Source: Marininema mesophilum (GTDB taxonomy: Bacteria > Bacillota > Bacilli > Thermoactinomycetales > DSM-45169). From it: a stretch of DNA of 64,000 bases. Shown here piece after piece: positions 34,177-43,937 of the stretch. Each line of letters begins with the position of its first letter. Position 1 is the stretch's first letter. The notes beneath the pieces were generated by a model. It saw only the letters and a program-made list of their open reading frames with translations, ran no database searches and was not told the DNA's origin. Where the stretch lies: the NCBI RefSeq assembly GCF_900106775.1, contig NZ_FNNQ01000005.1:124001-188000 (forward strand). The letters are read 5' to 3'. The position numbers were made by a program, and so were the translations under genes.

Positions 34177-35187
34177 TCACCTTTTTAATTGAGTGGCTAA
34201 ACGTTCTAAAACGGTAACGATCCGTTGGCGAAAATGAGCATTCCTCAAAGTTGAGGCGGTTTTCAATCCTTCCCTCGCCAACTGATGCGCTTTTTGCGGG
34301 CGTGTCAGTACAGTCAACATCCCTGTAGCGAGTGTACGGACATTGCCAGGTTGAGTAACAATGGCGTTTACACCAGGACGACAAAACTGCATCACACCAC
34401 CTGAATTAGTTGTTACCACAGGTGTACCACAAGCCATCGCTTCTAAGACAGGGAGCCCAAATCCCTCACTTCTTGAGCTGGACACGTATAAATCGGCTCC
34501 TCGATATAAATTAGCCATCTGGGCAGGTCCTTGGGGACCGATCACATGACAGTGAACACCCCTAATTTGAAGCGATCGCTCTGGACAAACAAGATCAATG
34601 ATAAATTCCCCTTTATACATTCTATGAAGTAACTGAGCGGCCCGGTAAAAATCCCCAAAACCTTTCATATGGTATCCTCTCGGCTCTCGAGCAATATACA
34701 AAATCCGTTTGATGGGTCCACTTTTTTTACCGCCCGCACCTGGATGGAATACGGCGCGCTCGACACCAAGAGGAACCACAACACCTCGTCTACCCGTCGC
34801 CCGAAGAAGCTTCTTATCCAACCACCTTGAAATACTAATCGTGGGTACTCCTTGTCGATACGTCCACAGTGCAAAATTGCGATCCTTTACCCAATCTGGT
34901 TCAAACCCCTGACATAATCGAACACATCGACGAGGCCATGCCATAAAACAAGGTTTAAACGTTGTATAAAAATTAGTGAGAATCAAGTCACCCTTGGGGA
35001 TAAATTCCTTCCGCAATTGGGGGATCACGGTTACCTTGCATCGATGCAAAGGATAGTGAACTGGCATCCTCTTAACCACCAACACCTCTACTTGATGCCC
35101 TCTAGCCACCAACGCATCAGCGATATTTACCAGGGACTTTGTCCCTCCTCCCAATGGTAAGGCAATTGCGGGGATGATCACTTTCAT
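34177..35187 (-). CDS. GT4 glycosyltransferase
   Basis: The 336-residue protein has the GT-B fold of family 4: an N-terminal GGGTKSLVNIADALVARGH and a C-terminal SRSEGFGLPVLEAMACGTPVV containing the E-x7-E retaining motif. It uses a nucleotide sugar in the cytoplasm. The start at 35187 (MKVIIPAIALPLGGG) is preferred: GAGAGGA lies nine bases upstream, whereas an ATG six bases earlier is too close and the 403-residue frame contains a non-conserved basic stretch. It diverges from the epimerase operon. Confidence 0.88.
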   Translation of the reverse strand: MKVIIPAIALPLGGGTKSLVNIADALVARGHQVEVLVVKRMPVHYPLHRCKVTVIPQLRKEFIPKGDLILTNFYTTFKPCFMAWPRRCVRLCQGFEPDWVKDRNFALWTYRQGVPTISISRWLDKKLLRATGRRGVVVPLGVERAVFHPGAGGKKSGPIKRILYIAREPRGYHMKGFGDFYRAAQLLHRMYKGEFIIDLVCPERSLQIRGVHCHVIGPQGPAQMANLYRGADLYVSSSRSEGFGLPVLEAMACGTPVVTTNSGGVMQFCRPGVNAIVTQPGNVRTLATGMLTVLTRPQKAHQLAREGLKTASTLRNAHFRQRIVTVLERLATQLKR

Positions 35188-35314
35188 CTGCATTGTTCCT
35201 CTCCATCCAATTACTACATCATAGATAAAATCATAATAGTCGCTCTCCTCATATGCTCTATTTTTTCTAAAACCAACAAATAACCATCTTTCTCTTATTA
35301 TCACAACATCCTGA

Positions 35315-35342
35315 ACCCGTCTGTGATCACCTCCATACACTA
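35315..35342 (+). promoter_or_regulatory. sigma-K-like promoter of the epimerase operon
   Basis: AC at 35315, 17 bases, CATACACTA at 35334-35342: a full match to the sigma-K pattern AC - 16/17 - CATANNNTA. It lies about 75 bases before the start codon. Confidence 0.65.
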
Positions 35343-35416
35343 TAACAAGTGACTTTTCGATTACTAATGGCTTACGTATGAAATTCATTCACTTGAAAAA
35401 GAAAGGGGGATCCCCT

Positions 35417-36508
35417 TTGAAAGTGGTTACTTTCCTTGGTACTCGTCCTGAAATTATCCGCCTGAGTCGCATTATTCCTAAGCTAGACCAACTAGCTACC
35501 CACCACGTACTCGTCCATACCGGGCAAAATTATGTACCAACCCTCAGTGACGTTTTTTTCAAACAACTACAAGTTCGCTCACCAGATATCCACTTTGCCT
35601 CAGGTGGACAAACATTTGGAGCCCAGGTAGGGATGATGTTTCAGGAGGCCGATAAGATTTTAATGAGAGAAAAACCAGATTGCCTCCTTGTCTTAGGGGA
35701 TACCAATAGCGCATTATGTGCAATCCCTGCAGCACGGATGGGAATCCCTGTCTACCATATGGAAGCAGGTAATCGATGCTTCGATACCCGTGTTCCAGAA
35801 GAGATCAACCGTCGTCTCATCGACTCGGTTTCCACATTTAATTTGCCCTATACCTCCCAAAGCCGCGATCATCTACTCAGAGAAGGATATCATCCGCAAC
35901 GGGTATGGGTTACGGGAAACCCCATTTTCGAAGTCATCCAACATCACGAGAAGGAAATCGAGAAAAATCCCATCTTGCGTACCCTAGGATTAACATCAGG
36001 ATCCTATATCCTCGTTACCGCCCATCGCGCGGAAAATGTCGATCAAAAGGATCGTCTCACAGATCTAATGGATGCTCTTCAACAGATTGCTCAGAATGAG
36101 GACATCCCTGTCATCGTCAGTGTTCATCCACGAACCCAGGATAAGATCGATCGGTTTGGGATTCATCCTTCCCATCCAGGTGTTAAACTTTTGCCACCCT
36201 TTGGATTTTTTGATTTTATTCAGCTGCAAAAACACGCCCGGTGTGTAATCACCGATAGTGGAACGGTCCAGGAAGAAAGTTGTATTCTCGGTGTACCAGC
36301 TATCATTATCCGTGATAGTACCGAACGTCCTGAGACAGTCACTTGTGGTGGAGCTGTCGTATCGGGACTATCCCCTGAACGCATTCATTCTAGTGTCACA
36401 ATGATGACACAGGGCCACCGAAAATGGTCCCCCCCTGAAGAATACATGCAAGATTATGTGTCTGATGTGGTTGTTAATATGATTTTAGGTGGGTGTTCCC
36501 ATGTATAA
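35417..36508 (+). CDS. UDP-sugar 2-epimerase of the FnlC/CapG type
   Basis: A 363-residue non-hydrolysing UDP-N-acetylhexosamine 2-epimerase. The sequence GTRPEIIRLSRIIPKLD, HTGQNYVPTLSDVFF, LVLGDTNSALCAI, HMEAGNRCFDTRVPEEINRR and ITDSGTVQEES follow the CapG/FnlC subgroup more closely than WecB/MnaA (GNRCFDTRVPEE rather than GLRT). That group makes UDP-L-FucNAc from the product of FnlA and FnlB. Genes resembling those two lie at 45103 and 46096. The TTG start at 35417 has AAAGGGGG eight bases upstream. It overlaps the following GT4 gene. Confidence 0.85.
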   Translation: MKVVTFLGTRPEIIRLSRIIPKLDQLATHHVLVHTGQNYVPTLSDVFFKQLQVRSPDIHFASGGQTFGAQVGMMFQEADKILMREKPDCLLVLGDTNSALCAIPAARMGIPVYHMEAGNRCFDTRVPEEINRRLIDSVSTFNLPYTSQSRDHLLREGYHPQRVWVTGNPIFEVIQHHEKEIEKNPILRTLGLTSGSYILVTAHRAENVDQKDRLTDLMDALQQIAQNEDIPVIVSVHPRTQDKIDRFGIHPSHPGVKLLPPFGFFDFIQLQKHARCVITDSGTVQEESCILGVPAIIIRDSTERPETVTCGGAVVSGLSPERIHSSVTMMTQGHRKWSPPEEYMQDYVSDVVVNMILGGCSHV

Positions 36509-37859
36509 CAACTTACCCCTTCCTTGGATACGGCCACCCCTCAACAATAAACCCTATTCGAGAATGAAGTTAAAACGCCAACCGTATATGAAGGCCACAC
36601 TTCTACGGAAAATAGTTCTTCCTAAAAAAGACCTCTATCAAAAGGAACTCTCACTCCGTGCACCTTCCACCCGCCAAAAGATTCTCTTTTTCACTCACAT
36701 GGCTAAACAAGGTCCATTATCCGGCGCAGAAAAAACTCTTCTCACCATGATCCAAGAACTATCTACCCGATATGATTGCTATTTAATTGCACCTGGAGCT
36801 TCCACTTTAACAATCACGGTACAATCATTAGGTTGTAAAGTGAAATTCCACCCTTTTCGTACCTTTAGCTTAGCTTTATCCAAACGTGGCTTTCCAGAGG
36901 GAGCCCTGGAACACTTCCATCAACGGCAACCGATTCCTAATCTGGTGCAGTTAATCCGTAGCATTAACCCACAATTAATTGTGGTCAGCACCGCTGTCAA
37001 CACCGTACCTGTTGCCGCTGCTCATCGGACAGGAATACCTGTACTCTGGTGGATACAAGAAGTAATCCCTGTATCACAATCCCTCTCTAAGTTTCTCTCC
37101 TTCATGTCCACCCATGCGACAGCGATCCTAGGTATCTCAAAATCCACCCTTGCTTTCCAGCAACATATGACTCGCCGACTTCCCTCCTATCTCCTCTCCC
37201 CTGTGTCGAATGATGTTGCCCAGAAAACACCGGCTACATGGCCTCGCTTCCGAAGACACGTCCGTTCTAGTTTAGGACTTACAGAGAAGGACCTTGCAGT
37301 TGGTTTTGTTTCTATACGCGCCACACAAAACAAGGGCTATAACCATTTTATGCGCTTAGCCTCTCTTCTCCCAATGAATCAGCTACCGATTCACTTATTG
37401 GTTCGATCAGATATTCCTGATGGTACAGCTGGATTTCGAAAACGTTGTAGTCAACTTGTTAAACCCCATCTCCTTTCCCGCCTCCATCTTCTTCCTACCT
37501 CATCTGACTTACGACTCATCTATCCTGCTCTAGATCTCCTTATCGTACCTAGTCTTATCAACGAGGGCTTTGGGCTCACGACGCTAGAAGGGATGACTTT
37601 TGGAATACCTGTGGTCGCTTATCGTTCCGGAGGCCTTGAAGAAATCTTCCGTGCAACGAACAATGGCCGCTTCTTAGCTCCTAAAGGAAATGTATCCGCC
37701 CTTGCTACTAAAGCAACTATTCTCCTACAACGCCCCAACCTACGAGCCCAAGTTGGATTGCGAAATCGTCTAGCAATCCAAAGATCCTTTGGGATACAGT
37801 TATATCGTCAACGATTGTTTTCTATTTTTAATAATCTGCTTTCGCGAAGAAAGGGCTGA
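36501..37859 (+). CDS. GT4 glycosyltransferase
   Basis: A 452-residue protein. The first ~60 residues are basic and not conserved-looking. A GT-B domain follows: QKILFFTHMAKQGPLSGAEKTLL near residue 56, then PSLINEGFGLTTLEGMTFGIPVVAY with E-x7-E near residues 355-363. The ATG at 36501 has AGGTGGG upstream and overlaps the epimerase stop codon by eight bases, so coupled translation is likely. Expected to add a sugar, perhaps the epimerase-derived one, to a surface glycan. This is inference. Confidence 0.85.
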   Translation: MYNNLPLPWIRPPLNNKPYSRMKLKRQPYMKATLLRKIVLPKKDLYQKELSLRAPSTRQKILFFTHMAKQGPLSGAEKTLLTMIQELSTRYDCYLIAPGASTLTITVQSLGCKVKFHPFRTFSLALSKRGFPEGALEHFHQRQPIPNLVQLIRSINPQLIVVSTAVNTVPVAAAHRTGIPVLWWIQEVIPVSQSLSKFLSFMSTHATAILGISKSTLAFQQHMTRRLPSYLLSPVSNDVAQKTPATWPRFRRHVRSSLGLTEKDLAVGFVSIRATQNKGYNHFMRLASLLPMNQLPIHLLVRSDIPDGTAGFRKRCSQLVKPHLLSRLHLLPTSSDLRLIYPALDLLIVPSLINEGFGLTTLEGMTFGIPVVAYRSGGLEEIFRATNNGRFLAPKGNVSALATKATILLQRPNLRAQVGLRNRLAIQRSFGIQLYRQRLFSIFNNLLSRRKG

Positions 37860-37863
37860 AACT

Positions 37864-38679
37864 GTGATCGACATCGGTGTTGTTATGCCTGTCTACAATC
37901 AGGTTCCTGCGTATCTACGTATCGCTCTCAACTCCATGCTCAAGCAAACCTATCGCCAATTTAAGCTAGTTATCGTACTAGATGGAGCCAATCTACCAAC
38001 TCAGCAAATCGCACGTCGCTTTGCAGCTAGAGACCATCGTGTCACTATTTTGCATAAACCACGAAACCAAGGGCTGGCAAGTGCACTCAATGATGGATTT
38101 GCTCGCCTTTACAAAATACCTTCCATCCGCTACCTCACTTGGGTCTCTAGTGATAACGACTATTTCCCTCCCTTTCTGGCTACCTTGCGACGGAGAATGA
38201 TTATGTCCCCTCCCAAAATCGGCCTTGTTTATAGTGCCTTTCGTTATATCGATGCCCAGGGAAAACCGATGTACACTCGTGCTTTCTATCAACAGCTTCG
38301 TCAACGGCAAAGGCTACCTAAAAGACACCTGCTTCACCATTGTTTCATCGGGGCATCCTTCCTCTATCGCAAATCTGTGGCACAAAAAGTTGGGAACTAT
38401 CGTCTAGAGCCTGTGGAAGATTATGATTACTGGCTGCGCATGTCCGAAATTTGCGATATTCGCTTTATCCCTCCTATCCTCATGGCTTATCGCCATCGCT
38501 CTCCTAACAGTGTCTCCACAGAATTAGAAACCCCCGAAGGCAAAGATCGTTTTCGACAATCACTACAACAGGCCTTACGTGAAGCAAGGCAACGTCGTGG
38601 AATGATCTCTCAGGACATTAACGATGAAATGATACAAACTTTCATCCAGGAGAATCATCTAACGATATTTCGCCCTTGA
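37864..38679 (+). CDS. GT2 glycosyltransferase
   Basis: The 271-residue protein is a family 2 glycosyltransferase: DIGVVMPVYNQVPAYLRIALNSML at the N-terminus, then SSDNDYF (DxD region, with D-N-D), FRYIDAQGKPM, and EDYDYWLRMSEIC, a typical acceptor-site motif. The GTG at 37864 follows AAAGGGCTG, four bases after the stop of the GT4 gene. It completes the epimerase-GT4-GT2 operon. No membrane segment, so it works in the cytoplasm. Confidence 0.88.
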   Translation: MIDIGVVMPVYNQVPAYLRIALNSMLKQTYRQFKLVIVLDGANLPTQQIARRFAARDHRVTILHKPRNQGLASALNDGFARLYKIPSIRYLTWVSSDNDYFPPFLATLRRRMIMSPPKIGLVYSAFRYIDAQGKPMYTRAFYQQLRQRQRLPKRHLLHHCFIGASFLYRKSVAQKVGNYRLEPVEDYDYWLRMSEICDIRFIPPILMAYRHRSPNSVSTELETPEGKDRFRQSLQQALREARQRRGMISQDINDEMIQTFIQENHLTIFRP

Positions 38680-38751
38680 TCAACCACCACTAGCGCACAC
38701 TCTCCCTTTTCGATAAGCTAGTATCAATGAACACCAGGAGGGAAAGTCGCG

Positions 38752-39543
38752 ATGTCTATCTTAAATGATCTAATACCCGGTACCTTCGATCTTCATATCC
38801 ATACCACCGCCTCTGATGGCACCTTAACCCCATCAGAGGTAGTCACACTGGCAAAGCAATCCGGTCTAACTACCATTGCCATTACCGATCACGATACCTT
38901 ACTCGGTCTTGCCGAAGCATCTGATGCTGGTCAGAAGCACGGGATAAGGATTATTCCTGGTATCGAACTAAGCTCACGTTATGAAGGACATGCTGTTGAT
39001 ATCCTCGGGTACAATCTCTATCAATGTGATGAACTAGAAGTAACCTTAGTTCACTTCCGAAAAAGTCGTGAAAATCGGGCGCAAGCCATTCTTGATCGGC
39101 TCAACGAACTGGGTGTCAACCTTACTATGGATCAGGTTCTCACCTTTGCTGAGGGTGGAAGTATTGGTCGACCTCACATTGGTCGTGCCCTTGTCCAACA
39201 TGGCTATGTCCCGGATCTTCGCGCTGCATTTGACCTCTACTTAGCAGATGATCGCCCAGCAGCCGTCCCTAAACGAACCCTCCATCCAGAAGAAGCGATC
39301 CAGCTCATTCATCAAGCGGGCGGTCAAGCTGTATTGGCGCACCCTGCTCTGATCAGAAATGACGCGATCGTTCAGACCTTACTGCAAACCTATCCCTTCG
39401 ACGGCATAGAAATATGGCACCGATCTCACACCTTGGATGATGCGGGTCGTTATCGTGCACTTGCGAAGCAATTGGATCTTCTTATAACAGGGGGATCAGA
39501 TTTTCATGCCCCTCCCCACCAGCTCGGAAAATTTCACGCCTAA
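38752..39543 (+). CDS. PHP-domain phosphoesterase
   Basis: The 263-residue protein is a PHP-family metal hydrolase: DLHIHTTASDGTLTP (first His pair), ITDHDTL, GIELSS, GGQAVLAHPALI and TGGSDFHAPP supply the metal ligands. It resembles the YciV/RNase AM-like group that hydrolyses 3',5'-bisphosphates or short RNA. AGGAGGG precedes the ATG. It is not a glycan enzyme and may be a housekeeping gene interrupting the island. A perfect terminator follows. Confidence 0.88.
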   Translation: MSILNDLIPGTFDLHIHTTASDGTLTPSEVVTLAKQSGLTTIAITDHDTLLGLAEASDAGQKHGIRIIPGIELSSRYEGHAVDILGYNLYQCDELEVTLVHFRKSRENRAQAILDRLNELGVNLTMDQVLTFAEGGSIGRPHIGRALVQHGYVPDLRAAFDLYLADDRPAAVPKRTLHPEEAIQLIHQAGGQAVLAHPALIRNDAIVQTLLQTYPFDGIEIWHRSHTLDDAGRYRALAKQLDLLITGGSDFHAPPHQLGKFHA

Positions 39544-39556
39544 ATATGGTCATTTT

Positions 39557-39597
39557 AAAAATAGGAGGATCTGCATGATGCAGATCCTCCTATTTTT
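39557..39597 (+). terminator. terminator, shared between the PHP gene and the CgeB-like operon
   Basis: AAAATAGGAGGATCTGCAT and its complement form a 19-bp stem with a one-base gap and T runs on both sides. It lies between convergent stops at 39543 and 39609. Confidence 0.9.
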
Positions 39598-39608
39598 TCG
39601 AGAGGAGC

Positions 39609-40667
39609 TCAATTACTTCGTCCCCTTTCCATAGACTCTCTTTTCGTATCGGGTATCCAAACCTCCCCAAAGGAGGCTGTATGAACTTTACTCATATGGA
39701 GCCTTAATCTATGAAGAAATTCGCGAATTCTCACCCTATACGTATGATGTTGGAGCGTTTTCCGATAGGCTCGGATAGCCAACTGTTCCCGTTGACCAGG
39801 GTGATTAAGAAAATAGATTATCTTTCTTTTTAATTCCGCGATCCCCTTGTAGGAAACAATCTCATGACCTACCTTTAGAAAACGATTCAAATCCCGCCGA
39901 TGGGTAGTCAATTGAAAGGAACGGCATGCTGCAATATCAAAGGTGCGGTTATTTGGTGTATAGACAGGTAATCCTTTGGGGTTCCCACGCACATCATTTT
40001 TTGTGCGATGAATGTTTAGGGTGATTTTTGCTCCATTGTAATACTTAGCTGTCTCTGACGGTGGGATCGTCTCATTGATAATGCTATGCTTTAAACGCTC
40101 ATAACTTTGAAGGCGTTCCCACCATCGACCTACAAAGATAAATTTCTTATCGCGAAAAAATTCTGCTAACGCATCGATAGTTTGCACCCGCGCCGGAAGT
40201 GCACTTCCCACAAAACAAATATCTGAATGATAGCGAGGAGCCACCTCCATCGGTCGATAGGTATCTTCATTCACACCCAATGGAAGGTAGAAACACACTT
40301 TGTTTAGCTTCCGATAGAAGGGAACACAACTTGCCTCTTGGGTAACCATAAATTCATAGGGAACCACCTGCCGTTTATGCAAATTGAGGAGATAGGGATC
40401 ATCCACAATCCATAACCCCATATAGATTCCTTGTCTTTTTAAATGGATAACCTCTTGCGGAGATAATGCCCCACGCAAGGAAAGGATAACCTCTGGTCGA
40501 AAAGTGCGAATCAAATGCTCTAAATGGGATCGACTTTCACGATCTGGTTGATACACTCGAAACCCGAACCAATGAAGTTCATTCTGTAATTGCCCAAATG
40601 CACGTATGAAGTTAGGGTCGAGGTCCGAATAGGAGTGCCCCCCTGAAGCGATATAAAGCAAACGCAT
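39609..40667 (-). CDS. CgeB-like glycosyltransferase, copy 1
   Basis: A 352-residue protein of the CgeB family (DUF3880 plus Glyco_trans_1_2). In Bacillus, CgeB is a mother-cell protein affecting the outer spore surface. Family marks are MGLWIVDDPYLLNLH, EASCVPFYR, CFVGSALPAR and the C-terminal NGAKITLNIHRTKND ... FDIAACRSFQLTTHRRDL. AAGGAGAG precedes the ATG. It is last of four tandem paralogues and extends further at its C-terminus than the others. Sugar specificity unknown. Confidence 0.85.
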   Translation of the reverse strand: MRLLYIASGGHSYSDLDPNFIRAFGQLQNELHWFGFRVYQPDRESRSHLEHLIRTFRPEVILSLRGALSPQEVIHLKRQGIYMGLWIVDDPYLLNLHKRQVVPYEFMVTQEASCVPFYRKLNKVCFYLPLGVNEDTYRPMEVAPRYHSDICFVGSALPARVQTIDALAEFFRDKKFIFVGRWWERLQSYERLKHSIINETIPPSETAKYYNGAKITLNIHRTKNDVRGNPKGLPVYTPNNRTFDIAACRSFQLTTHRRDLNRFLKVGHEIVSYKGIAELKRKIIYFLNHPGQREQLAIRAYRKTLQHHTYRVRIREFLHRLRLHMSKVHTASFGEVWIPDTKRESMERGRSN

Positions 40668-40682
40668 GGTGGCTACTCTCCT

Positions 40683-41708
40683 TCACTTTCGTTTCTTCTC
40701 GATCAATTTTTTACGTCGTGATCTTCCGTGATTGATCAGATAGTTCTGTAGGATGACCAACAAGCGCCTCACCCGGACATCGTAGGTATGTTCTCGCATC
40801 GTTCGTTGATAAGCATTTTGCGCAATGGCTGTTCGTTCGTCAGGATGTCTCAGATAATAATCCATCTTTTTGAGTAAATCTAAGGGTTTATGATAAGAGA
40901 CGATATCTACCCCATTTTTATAAAACTTTTCTAGATCTCTCCGATGCGTAATCAATTGAAAGGAGCGACAGGCTGCAATATCAAAGGTTCGATTATTGGG
41001 TGAATAGGCAGGCGTATTCCTAGGATTTTTTTGAATATCGTTACAAGAACGATGGATATTCAGAACAATTTTTGCTCCATTGTAATAACGAACAACCTCA
41101 GAAGGTGGAATTTCTTCCTCGAGAATATGACGTTGAAGTAACTTATAGTTTTTCAACCGATCCCACCACTTGCCGATCAGTACGAGTCGCTCATGTTTCA
41201 GATGCGGGGAAAGTGCATCGATTATCTCAAGGCGACCAGGAAATGCATTGCCAATAAAACAAACATCGCTCTCATACTTCTTATTTACCTCCATCGGCCG
41301 ATAAATCGAAGGATTTACTCCTAACGGAAGAAAATAGCACGCCTTTCCCCGAGCTCTGTATATAGGAACACAACTTGCTTCTTGCGTTATGATGAAATGA
41401 TAAGGGCGAGCGATTTTATGACTATCCATCAGATGATAGGGATCATCCGCAAGCCAAACTCCAACTGGAATTCCCTTCATCCGTAGATAATGGATCAACA
41501 ATTTGGGGACTGCAAACCCTCGCATCACTAACGCGATATCGGGACGTTGACTACGAATCACCTTATCTAATCGCTTCAGGTCAAAGGTCGGAAGGGAAAG
41601 TAGCTGAAAGCTTCTATCTTCCCTTTCCAACCCACGTAGTGCAGTAATCATATTGGGGTTGAGGTTGGCCAAGGAACCAATGCCCTGTGAAATAAAAAGT
41701 AAACGCAT
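40683..41708 (-). CDS. CgeB-like glycosyltransferase, copy 2
   Basis: A 341-residue paralogue starting MRLLFISQGIGSLANLNPN, which aligns with the starts of copies 1, 3 and 4. I chose ATG 41708 for this reason, although an upstream in-frame ATG at 41774 also exists and its frame would overlap copy 3 by 34 bases. The ribosome site GGGGGG is close, four bases away. Key motifs: VWLADDPYHLMD, EASCVPIYR, NGAKIVLNIHRSCND, FDIAACRSFQLITHRRDL. Likely same operon as its neighbours. Confidence 0.82.
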   Translation of the reverse strand: MRLLFISQGIGSLANLNPNMITALRGLEREDRSFQLLSLPTFDLKRLDKVIRSQRPDIALVMRGFAVPKLLIHYLRMKGIPVGVWLADDPYHLMDSHKIARPYHFIITQEASCVPIYRARGKACYFLPLGVNPSIYRPMEVNKKYESDVCFIGNAFPGRLEIIDALSPHLKHERLVLIGKWWDRLKNYKLLQRHILEEEIPPSEVVRYYNGAKIVLNIHRSCNDIQKNPRNTPAYSPNNRTFDIAACRSFQLITHRRDLEKFYKNGVDIVSYHKPLDLLKKMDYYLRHPDERTAIAQNAYQRTMREHTYDVRVRRLLVILQNYLINHGRSRRKKLIEKKRK

Positions 41709-41740
41709 AGGACCCCCCATTGAAGGATTCATTTTCCCCG

Positions 41741-42733
41741 TCAACATCGCAAGCTTGACTGATTTTCCTTCCATTCCCGAATAAACTCTGTGAGACGAAC
41801 ACGATAGGTATGATCCTTCGTCGTCCTCATGCGAGCACGGGCCGCAATTCCTTCACGGAGCTGATCCTGTTGTAGAAAGTAGCGTGTTTTTTTCTCCAAT
41901 TCCGACCGTCCTTGAAAAGAAACCATTTCCTGATTTATGCGATAGTAACGCACAAGGTCTCTCCGATGAGAGACTAGTTGAAAGGAGCGACAGGCTGCAA
42001 TTTCAAAGGTTTTGTTGTTGGGTGTGCAGGCTGGAATTTTACGTGGGTTGCGATTCACATCATCTGAGTCGCGATGAAAATTCCATACAATCTTTGCTCC
42101 GTTATAATAACGCGCCACTTCCCCTGCTGGGATCGGTTGATTGATAATCGCATGTTTCCATTTTTCATAATTGCGTAGTCGATCCCACCAACGACCAATG
42201 AGCAGGAAGCGGCGTTCTTGCAGGAGTCCTGCCATCTCATCAATCATCGCAATCCGCGCATCTGTTGCACTTCCGACAAAACAGATATCTGATTGATATC
42301 GTTTCCCTACGACTAATGGTCGATATTTGGTCGGATCGACCGCCAGCGGTAGATGGAGAGTAGGAATCCCTAGCCGTTGATAATGAGGAACACAGCCTGA
42401 ATCCTGAGTAATCATGAAACTATATGGTTTTACCACCTTCACATGGTTCGTAAAGGAATACGGATCATCTACCATATAAAGACCCACAGGTACACCCATT
42501 TTTCGGATGCGAAGCACTACGGAAGCGGGTAATTGACCTCGTAAAGAGAGGAGACCATCCGGACGAAAAGATCTTATCATTTGCAACAAACCATAGATCC
42601 GCTGTTTTTCAGGGCGAAAGACTGCCAGGCTAAAATCGGGTCGTTCCTTTGCTAGCATCCGAAATCCCCGGATAAGATTAGGATCTAAATCAGCAAGGGA
42701 TGGGATCCCTGAGGCGACATATAGTAAGCGCAA
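41741..42733 (-). CDS. CgeB-like glycosyltransferase, copy 3
   Basis: A 330-residue paralogue. The TTG at 42733 (LRLLYVASGIPSLADLDPN) has AGGTGG six bases upstream and aligns with the starts of the other copies. Motifs: GLYMVDDPYSFTNH, DSGCVPHYQ, NGAKIVWNFHRDSDD, FEIAACRSFQLVSHRRDL. Here Glu replaces Asp in FDIAA, and Trp replaces Leu before NFHR. Arranged head to tail with copy 2. Confidence 0.82.
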   Translation of the reverse strand: MRLLYVASGIPSLADLDPNLIRGFRMLAKERPDFSLAVFRPEKQRIYGLLQMIRSFRPDGLLSLRGQLPASVVLRIRKMGVPVGLYMVDDPYSFTNHVKVVKPYSFMITQDSGCVPHYQRLGIPTLHLPLAVDPTKYRPLVVGKRYQSDICFVGSATDARIAMIDEMAGLLQERRFLLIGRWWDRLRNYEKWKHAIINQPIPAGEVARYYNGAKIVWNFHRDSDDVNRNPRKIPACTPNNKTFEIAACRSFQLVSHRRDLVRYYRINQEMVSFQGRSELEKKTRYFLQQDQLREGIAARARMRTTKDHTYRVRLTEFIREWKENQSSLRC

Positions 42734-42766
42734 TCCATACCACCTGCTTGTCAATCAGGATCTTGA

Positions 42767-43762
42767 TTAATTCCGTCTCCGTAAGTAACCATGTAAAATC
42801 CCCACTAATCGCCGCATTCGAACATGATAAGAATGCTCCTGTAGAGTACGTTGATAGGCTCCTTCCGCGATCTTTTTCCGTTGTTGTTCGTGATTAAGGT
42901 AGTAAATCATTTTTCGTTTCAGATCCGTTATATCTGAATAATCTACCATCTCTTTACCCAATTGATAATAGCGACCGAGGTCATAGCGTTTAGAAGCAAG
43001 CTGGAAAGCGCCACATGCAGCGATATCAAAGGTGCGGTTATTTGGAGTTAAGGCAGGCACCTTTCTCGGATTCCGACCTAGATCGTCTGACGTACGATGG
43101 ATGTTAAGAACAATTTTTGCTCCATTGTAATAGCGGGATACTTCATCTGGTGGGATCTTGTTCGTGCGAATTCCTCTTTTCAACTGATGATAATATTTCA
43201 GTTTCTCCCATCCTTCACCAATGATTAAGAATTTCTTTTTCATCAAGAGAACTCGCAATCGATCAAAGAACGGCAATCTCCCTGGCCACGCACTACCGAC
43301 AAAACAAATATCAGACTGATACGTAGGTGAGACATTCATCGGACGATAAAGAACGGGATTAACCGCAAGTGGAACATGAAATGCGGGCCTCTTTTTAACG
43401 TTGCGGTAATAGGGGACACAGCCTGAATCCTGGGTGAGCATAAAGTCATAACTGGGGACCATCCATTCATAATCCGTTAAATGATAGGGGTCATTCACCA
43501 CCCAGAGCCCGATCGGGATACCCGGTGCCCAATTTCTAATATAGCGAGTCATCGGATGCGCATCTTTGCAAAAGACAAGGGCAATCTGGGGACGAAAGCT
43601 TTTGATTTTCTCTGCAAGATTGGCTAAGGGGTCCGTAGTAGGAAAGTGCGTTTGGATGTGGAAATTGCCCATTTCTTTCTCCAGCATCTTGAAGGCACCC
43701 ACTACATTTTCCCCTAAGTGGGACAACGTCTGTATACCGGAGTAAATGAATAACAGCCGCAT
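42767..43762 (-). CDS. CgeB-like glycosyltransferase, copy 4
   Basis: The most upstream and most divergent copy, 331 residues, starting at ATG 43762 (MRLLFIYSGIQTLSHLGEN). Motifs: GLWVVNDPYHLTDYE (Asn for Asp), DSGCVPYYR, CFVGSAWPGR, NGAKIVLNIHRTSDD, FDIAACGAFQLASKRYDL. The change of CRSFQL to CGAFQL is unique to it. GGAAGTGGTTGGA precedes the ATG. A CATAGGGTG lies upstream on the minus strand, like the sigma-K -10 of paralogue 4 of the other array but with no clear -35. Confidence 0.82.
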   Translation of the reverse strand: MRLLFIYSGIQTLSHLGENVVGAFKMLEKEMGNFHIQTHFPTTDPLANLAEKIKSFRPQIALVFCKDAHPMTRYIRNWAPGIPIGLWVVNDPYHLTDYEWMVPSYDFMLTQDSGCVPYYRNVKKRPAFHVPLAVNPVLYRPMNVSPTYQSDICFVGSAWPGRLPFFDRLRVLLMKKKFLIIGEGWEKLKYYHQLKRGIRTNKIPPDEVSRYYNGAKIVLNIHRTSDDLGRNPRKVPALTPNNRTFDIAACGAFQLASKRYDLGRYYQLGKEMVDYSDITDLKRKMIYYLNHEQQRKKIAEGAYQRTLQEHSYHVRMRRLVGILHGYLRRRN

Positions 43763-43878
43763 TCCAACCACTTCCCACTTTCTCCATAAAGTCAGTAATC
43801 ACCCTATGTTATTTCCAATGTGAATTTCCTGTTCGCCCGAAATCAAAAAGCATTAAAAAAATCAACTCCTGCATAAGC

Positions 43879-43904
43879 ACTGACCTTTGTCCATTCATAT
43901 TGTA
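43879..43904 (+). promoter_or_regulatory. candidate sigma-K promoter of the sulfotransferase
   Basis: AC at 43879, 15 bases, CATATTGTA at 43896-43904. The -10 fits; the spacing is one base shorter than usual. Confidence 0.45.
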
Positions 43905-43937
43905 AAAAAAGATATCGGAAGGAGGTCGGACTTATCC

